Shown here one piece after another: positions 59,768-64,000 of a stretch of DNA of 64,000 bases. Under the pieces are notes generated by a model, which did not search any database, was not told where the DNA came from, and was given only the letters and a program-made list of their open reading frames with translations. Position numbers and translations under genes: made by a program. The DNA is from Rhodospirillaceae bacterium (lineage in GTDB: Bacteria > Pseudomonadota > Alphaproteobacteria > Rhodospirillales > UBA2165): NCBI GenBank assembly GCA_947467145.1, contig CANIGJ010000005.1, positions 1-64,000 of the forward strand, in the 5' to 3' direction. Each line of letters starts with the position of its first letter. The stretch's first letter is position 1.

Positions 59768-62011
59768 ATGGGTCTGATCGAAATGAGCATCCGAAAGCGT
59801 CTTCTGCTGATCGTCATCCTGGCCATGCTGCCGCCGCTGGTGCTGATCGGTGTCCGCTTCATTCAGGATTACAACAGCCAGACCGCCCACGCCGCCGACG
59901 ATCTGACGCGCATCGCCGATGGCGTCGCGGCCAGCCTCGACGAAAAGATCCAAGGCACGAGCCAATTGCTATACGGCTTAGCGCGCGCGCCCGAACTGGC
60001 AACGACCGACCGCGCGGCCTGTTCCAAATTCCTGAGCGAGGTGCGCGAGGAATATCCGGTCTATACCGGTATCCTGACGATCAATCCCAATGGGCAATTG
60101 TTCTGCGATTCCCTGGACACCGGCCGCAACCTCGATCTGCGCGACCGCAATTATTTCCAGCGCGCCGCCGCCGGCGTCATGGGGATCATCCTGGAACCCA
60201 CGTTCGGCCGGCTGACCAACCTCGCCGTCATCCAGATCGCGTTCCCGGTGCGCGCGACGGACGGCACCTTGCAGCGCGTCATTCTCGCCTCGCTCAACGT
60301 GAGCCGCCTGCTCGAGACCAATCTGAAAAAGACGTTGCGCGGCAATACCCAGGTCGTGATCGTGGATCGGCGCGGTACGGTGCTGGCCGGCTATCCCGGC
60401 AGCGCCGCATTCATGAACCGGCTCGGCACCGACATCAGTTCGACTGCGCTGTTCAAATTCGCCGACGCCAATCGCGCCGGCGGCATCGCCGAGATCGACG
60501 GCCTGCAAGGGAACCGTCGCGTGTGGGCGGTGGCCGCCAAGCCGGGCGAGCGCGATCCCGGCGTGTTCATCCTCGTCGGCACATCGAAAGACGAATTGGT
60601 CGCCCCCGCCAACGCGCGGTTGATGCAGGATACGCTGTTGCTCTTCGCGCTCTCGCTGTTCCTCATCGGCGGCGCCTGGCTGGTCGCCGAACATGCGATC
60701 CGCCGTCCGGTGAACCGCATCGCCACGGCGGTCAGCGGGCTGGGCGAAGGCGATCTCGCGACGCGCCTCACCGGGCCGATCCCGCGCGGCGAATTGGGCC
60801 AGTTGATGCTGGCCGTCAACAGCGCGGCGCAGTCCCTTGAAAGCCAGCGCGCCGACATCGCGACCCTGAACGATCACCTGCGCCAATCGCAGAAGATGGA
60901 GGCGGTCGGCAATCTCACCGGCGGAATCGCGCACGATTTCAACAATCTGATGACGGTGATCCTCGGCAATTCGGAGATGCTGAGCGAGGAGTTGGAGACC
61001 AATCCGCGCCTTAAGCAGCTCGCCGATACCTCGCTCACCGCCGCCGCACGCGCGGCCGATCTGACACGCAGCCTATTGGCCTTCGCGCGCAAGCAGCCGC
61101 TGCATCCGCGCAGCGTCGATCTCGCGGACCTACTCGCGCGCATGAAAGGATTACTCGAACGATCCCTGGGCGAGACGGTCGAATGCATCTTCGTGCCGAA
61201 TGCAGGAACCTGGCCGGCGCTCGTCGATGCGACGCAGCTCGAATCCGCGCTGCTCAACCTCGCCATCAATGCGCGCGACGCCATGCCGGACGGGGGCCGC
61301 CTGACGATCGAAAGCGCCAATGTCACGCTCGACGAAGATTATTGCCGCGCGAACGTCGGCGCCGCGCCGGGCGATTACGTCGCCATCTGCGTCACCGATA
61401 ACGGCACCGGCATGACGCCGGCGATCATCGCGCGCGCCTTCGATCCGTTCTTCACCACGAAGGACGTCGGCAAAGGCAGCGGTCTCGGCCTCAGCATGAT
61501 CTACGGCTTCGTCAAACAATCGAACGGCTATGTGAACATCTATTCGGAAATCGGCTTTGGGACGAGCGTGCGGCTGTATCTGCCGCGCGCGGAAACCGTG
61601 GGGGACACGGCGACAGCGGGCGCGCCCGAAGCGATCAAGCGCGGCAACGGCGAAACCATCCTGATCGTCGAGGACAACGACATCGTGCACGCCCATGTCG
61701 TCGGCCTGGTCAGCGAATTGGGTTATCGCACCGTGACGGCGCGCGACGGCGCCGAAGCGATCGCCATCCTCAAAGGCGCCGGCCCAATCGATCTATTGTT
61801 CACCGATATCGTGATGCCGGGCGGCATGTCGGGCATCGATCTCGCGCGCGAAGCGGCCGGGTATCGCCCGGGCCTCAAGGTGCTCTACACATCGGGCTAC
61901 AGTGAAAACACCGTCGTGCAGGAAAAATGGCTGGGCCCCGACAGCCAATTCCTCGGCAAGCCTTATCGCCGCCTGGAACTCGCCGCGAAGATCCATCGCG
62001 CGTTGAGCTAA
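59768..62011 (+). CDS. Hybrid sensor histidine kinase with receiver domain
   Basis: A 747-residue membrane sensor. Membrane helices at about residues 10-30 and 290-312 flank an extracytoplasmic Cache-type domain with conserved R/Y positions. HAMP follows, then HisKA with phospho-acceptor His389 in GIAHDFNNLMTVILGNSEML, HATPase_c with NLAINARDAMP, DNGTGM and GKGSGLGLSMIYGFV, and a receiver domain with Asp680 in LLFTDIVMPGG. No output response regulator lies next to it, so the partner must be elsewhere. The start could also be ATG 59783. REP-like elements follow the gene. Confidence 0.93.
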   Translation: MGLIEMSIRKRLLLIVILAMLPPLVLIGVRFIQDYNSQTAHAADDLTRIADGVAASLDEKIQGTSQLLYGLARAPELATTDRAACSKFLSEVREEYPVYTGILTINPNGQLFCDSLDTGRNLDLRDRNYFQRAAAGVMGIILEPTFGRLTNLAVIQIAFPVRATDGTLQRVILASLNVSRLLETNLKKTLRGNTQVVIVDRRGTVLAGYPGSAAFMNRLGTDISSTALFKFADANRAGGIAEIDGLQGNRRVWAVAAKPGERDPGVFILVGTSKDELVAPANARLMQDTLLLFALSLFLIGGAWLVAEHAIRRPVNRIATAVSGLGEGDLATRLTGPIPRGELGQLMLAVNSAAQSLESQRADIATLNDHLRQSQKMEAVGNLTGGIAHDFNNLMTVILGNSEMLSEELETNPRLKQLADTSLTAAARAADLTRSLLAFARKQPLHPRSVDLADLLARMKGLLERSLGETVECIFVPNAGTWPALVDATQLESALLNLAINARDAMPDGGRLTIESANVTLDEDYCRANVGAAPGDYVAICVTDNGTGMTPAIIARAFDPFFTTKDVGKGSGLGLSMIYGFVKQSNGYVNIYSEIGFGTSVRLYLPRAETVGDTATAGAPEAIKRGNGETILIVEDNDIVHAHVVGLVSELGYRTVTARDGAEAIAILKGAGPIDLLFTDIVMPGGMSGIDLAREAAGYRPGLKVLYTSGYSENTVVQEKWLGPDSQFLGKPYRRLELAAKIHRALS

Positions 62012-62035
62012 CGAGAATTCTGCAGACAAAACAAA

Positions 62036-62189
62036 TCCGTCATGCTCGGGCTTGACCCGAGCATCCACGAAAGCGCGATAGCGCGAAAAGACTCTTACCG
62101 GCGCAGACGCGCCTTGCGTGGATCCCCGGGTCGCGCGGCCCCCCGCGCGCTTACAACATGGCGCGCAAAGCGCGCTGGTCCGGGGATGA
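62036..62189. repeat. Inverted pair of REP-like elements
   Basis: Left element: ATGCTCGGG (62042-62050) and CCCGAGCAT (62056-62064) around CTTGA. Right side: GGATCCCCGGGTC (62120-62132) and GGTCCGGGGATGAC (62177-62190) form the arms of an opposed element, separated by a GC-rich insert with its own GCGCGC pairings. Similar to the element at 58439. Confidence 0.7.
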
Positions 62190-62190
62190 C

Positions 62191-62230
62191 GGTTCCACAG
62201 GAGCGCCGCCCGAAGGCGGCGCGTGGAACC
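62191..62230 (-). terminator. Strong hairpin downstream of the substrate-binding protein
   Basis: GGTTCCAC (62191-62198) with GTGGAACC (62223-62230) and inside it GCGCCGCC (62203-62210) with GGCGGCGC (62215-62222), loop CGAA, with a four-base bulge. It begins directly after the stop of the minus-strand gene. There is no T-run, so it may stabilise the mRNA 3' end rather than terminate by itself. Confidence 0.6.
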
Positions 62231-62231
62231 G

Positions 62232-63761
62232 TCACTTCCACTCGAAATCGTTCGGGTTCACCAACGTCTCGCGGATGCCGACGTCCTTCATCTTCAGGTC
62301 GGTCGTATGGGTGAACGACGCCATGCTCGGCAGGGTGGCGAAGATGTAGGCCTGCTCGTTCATGTAATCGAACACCTTGGCCGCCTGCGCGCGGCGCTGC
62401 GCGTCGTCCGGGATGGTATCGATGGTGGCGGCGAGATCGCTCAAGGTCTTGTCCTGATATTCCTCGGTGCCGATGTAACGCGTGAGCACGGGCGACACAT
62501 CGAAGATGCCGCCGCCCGACCAGCCATAATAGAAGATCGGGATTTTACCCTGGCGCATCATCTCGAGGCGCTGCGGCGTCTGATGATAGGCGACCGAAGC
62601 GCGCACACCGACGGCGCGCAACATGCCGGCGAAGGCCATGGTTTCGGTCTGACGGTTCGGCGTGGTGTAGACGGTGACGTCGAAGCCGTCGGCGTAGCCC
62701 GCCTCGGCCAGCAGCTTTTTCGCCGCACCCGGATCGTAGCTCGGCGCCGCCTTGGTATAGCCGCAGCCCAATTGTTCTTTCGAGCAGATGTTTTCATGCG
62801 GCTTGATGCCGCCCTTCATCTGGCCAAACTGCACATCGATCAGGGCATTGCGATCGACCGCATGCGCGATGGCGCGACGCACGCGCACATCCTGCAACGG
62901 CTTGTTATCCTTCATGCCGCTGGTGGGAAAGCCGAAGAAGGTGAATTCGAGGCCGGGCGGCGACAAGGTCACATCGAACTTGCCGCTGTCCTTCAAGCCC
63001 TGCGCCTGATCGGCCGGCAAGTTGAGCGCCATGTTCGCCTTGCCGACGAGCAATGCAGCGACGAGCGTTCCCGTATCGGGGATGAATTCGGCGACGACCT
63101 TGCCGATGCTGGCGGCGTTCTTCGACACACTCGGCTTGAAGGCCGGATTCTTTTCCGCCGCCAGGCCGCCGTTGCGATTGAACGAGGTGATCTTGTACGG
63201 GCCCGTGCCGACCGGCGCATTGCCGAATTCCATCTTGTCTGCAAGCGGTGCGTGTTTATGTTCCGGATAGATGTAGGTGTTCGACGCCATCCACATCAGG
63301 CCGTACGGCACCGGCTGCTTCGCGGTGATGCGCACCTTGAGCGGGCCCAGCTTCTCGATCTTTTCGATCCACGCCCAATTCGGCTTGTAGCGGAGCGTCA
63401 CTTTCGGATCGATCAGGTAATTGATGAAATAGACGACGTCGTCGGCGTCCATCTTTTCGCCGTCATGCCACACGATGTCGTCGCGCAATTCGAATTCGTA
63501 GGTCGTCGCACTCGGCTGCGACCACGCCTTGGCGAAATGCGGCGCGAAAGCGCCCTTCTTCGGATCGAACGCGAGTAGCGTGTCGTAGATCGCCGGCTCC
63601 CACACATTGTCGAACAGGCCGGGATTCAAATACGGATCGAGCGTCGGCTCGGCGCGGCGCACCGGAAAGCGGAGCGTGTCTTCGGATTTCTGTGCGAGAA
63701 CGGGTTCGGCGGCGCCAAACAAAACGGCAGCGGACGCAGCAGCCAATACGGCGAGCTTCAT
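62232..63761 (-). CDS. ABC transporter substrate-binding protein, peptide/nickel type (family 5)
   Basis: A 509-residue periplasmic binding protein with a signal peptide (about residues 1-23, ending VLAQ). Family 5 features are LRFPVRRAEPTLDPYLNPG near the start, WHDGEKMDADDVVYFINYL, and the late ARRAQAAKVFDYMN. Peptides, opines or nickel are typical ligands. No permease or ATPase of the same system lies in the window; they could lie upstream of it beyond the right edge, but an HTH gene comes first. GGGAGA lies 7 bases before the ATG. Confidence 0.9.
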   Translation of the reverse strand: MKLAVLAAASAAVLFGAAEPVLAQKSEDTLRFPVRRAEPTLDPYLNPGLFDNVWEPAIYDTLLAFDPKKGAFAPHFAKAWSQPSATTYEFELRDDIVWHDGEKMDADDVVYFINYLIDPKVTLRYKPNWAWIEKIEKLGPLKVRITAKQPVPYGLMWMASNTYIYPEHKHAPLADKMEFGNAPVGTGPYKITSFNRNGGLAAEKNPAFKPSVSKNAASIGKVVAEFIPDTGTLVAALLVGKANMALNLPADQAQGLKDSGKFDVTLSPPGLEFTFFGFPTSGMKDNKPLQDVRVRRAIAHAVDRNALIDVQFGQMKGGIKPHENICSKEQLGCGYTKAAPSYDPGAAKKLLAEAGYADGFDVTVYTTPNRQTETMAFAGMLRAVGVRASVAYHQTPQRLEMMRQGKIPIFYYGWSGGGIFDVSPVLTRYIGTEEYQDKTLSDLAATIDTIPDDAQRRAQAAKVFDYMNEQAYIFATLPSMASFTHTTDLKMKDVGIRETLVNPNDFEWK

Positions 63762-63838
63762 GGATCGTCTCCCTGTTAACGTTTTTATATTGAGGGAGAG
63801 CGTGCCGGGTTACGGGCAGAGGGTCAATGCGAGCGTCG

Positions 63839-64000
63839 CTAGGACGTGCTGCGTTTGTCGCGGGTTCGCAAGGTATCGCGGCTGACGCCGGTGATCTCCG
63901 ACGTGCGGCGCTGCGACAGCCCGGTCGCATAAAGCCTGCGAGCGAACGCGACCCGCTCCGACTGCGACAAGCCCTCGGTCCATTCGCCGACATGCTTAAC
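63839..64000 (-). CDS. C-terminal part of a helix-turn-helix protein (5' end outside window)
   Basis: The frame is open from the right edge of the window to TAG at 63841-63839, 53 residues. It contains EWTEGLSQSERVAFARRLYA followed by ATGLSQRRTSEITGVSRDTLR, whose second part reads as a helix-turn-helix (SEITGVSRDTLR as recognition helix). It ends RTRDKRSTS. It is probably a DNA-binding regulator upstream of the substrate-binding protein gene. The N-terminal part cannot be seen. Confidence 0.6.
   Translation of the reverse strand, partial: VKHVGEWTEGLSQSERVAFARRLYATGLSQRRTSEITGVSRDTLRTRDKRSTS

Noticed and set aside
62012..62231. Possible tRNA or small gene after the kinase
   Set aside because: The structures are REP-like palindromes without an acceptor stem or T-loop sequence.

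Overview
The window is a gene-dense, high-GC stretch of chromosome from an alphaproteobacterium, most likely of the Rhodospirillales type. The evidence is gene order: dnaB-alr-mlaEF-radA-cvpA-purF, yebC-ruvCAB-ybgC-tolQRAB-pal-cpoB-tilS-ftsH-folP-glmM, zapA-6S RNA-5-FCL, and serC-serA behind what looks like a serC leader RNA. I saw no rRNA, tRNA, CRISPR array, insertion sequence or prophage. Most of the window is conserved core genome, with accessory islands near 16-25 kb, 43-46 kb and 53-64 kb.

Layout. 1-8.8 kb (+): the 3' part of dnaB, then alr, mlaE, mlaF, radA, cvpA, purF, a short-chain dehydrogenase and a methyltransferase, tightly packed. 8.8-10.1 kb (-): a Sel1-repeat membrane protein and a small lipoprotein. 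10.3-13.7 kb (+): a YfgM-like TPR protein, a BamB-like lipoprotein and der. 13.7-15.9 kb (-): a MoxR ATPase with a CoxE-like VWA partner. 16.0-19.5 kb (+): a class II aldolase-like protein and a large FecR/DUF6600 protein with a Gln/Arg-rich tail. 19.6-22.5 kb (-): the serC-serA serine pathway. 22.6-25.9 kb (+): an unrecognised TPR protein, an EamA exporter and a cold-shock protein. 26-42.9 kb (-): a MAPEG protein, a tartrate/malate dehydrogenase, thiD, glmM, folP, ftsH, tilS, cpoB, pal, tolB, tolA, tolR, tolQ, ybgC, ruvB, ruvA, ruvC and yebC. 43.1-46.1 kb (+): a chemoreceptor-like gene cut by one in-frame stop. 46.2-48.4 kb (-): a YmdB phosphoesterase, 5-FCL, 6S RNA, zapA and a ZapB-like coiled coil. 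48.6-53.5 kb (+): gap, an ABC-2 exporter pair, thiE, efp and suhB. 53.6-64 kb: a small lipoprotein, three TauD/TfdA-type oxygenases, an MFS transporter, a PEBP-like lipoprotein, a hybrid histidine kinase, an orphan peptide-type binding protein and the end of an HTH gene.

How the genes work together. The Tol-Pal genes build the trans-envelope constriction machine, with YbgC and CpoB alongside. RuvABC resolves Holliday junctions. FtsH, GlmM, FolP, TilS, Der, RadA, EF-P and 6S RNA are housekeeping. SerC and SerA make serine from the product of glycolysis, and GAPDH lies in the same window.

Strongest unusual signals: (1) a TAA that replaces a Glu conserved in every copy of a repeated coiled-coil module in the chemoreceptor-like gene; (2) a tilS frame with no ATG, GTG or TTG upstream of its PP-loop; (3) a promoter plus hairpin leader before serC; (4) an uncharacterised N-terminal domain of about 320 residues fused to TPRs; (5) a FecR/DUF6600 protein with a very long Gln/Arg tail that contains a 29-residue duplication. 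All calls come from reading the sequence; no database search was possible.
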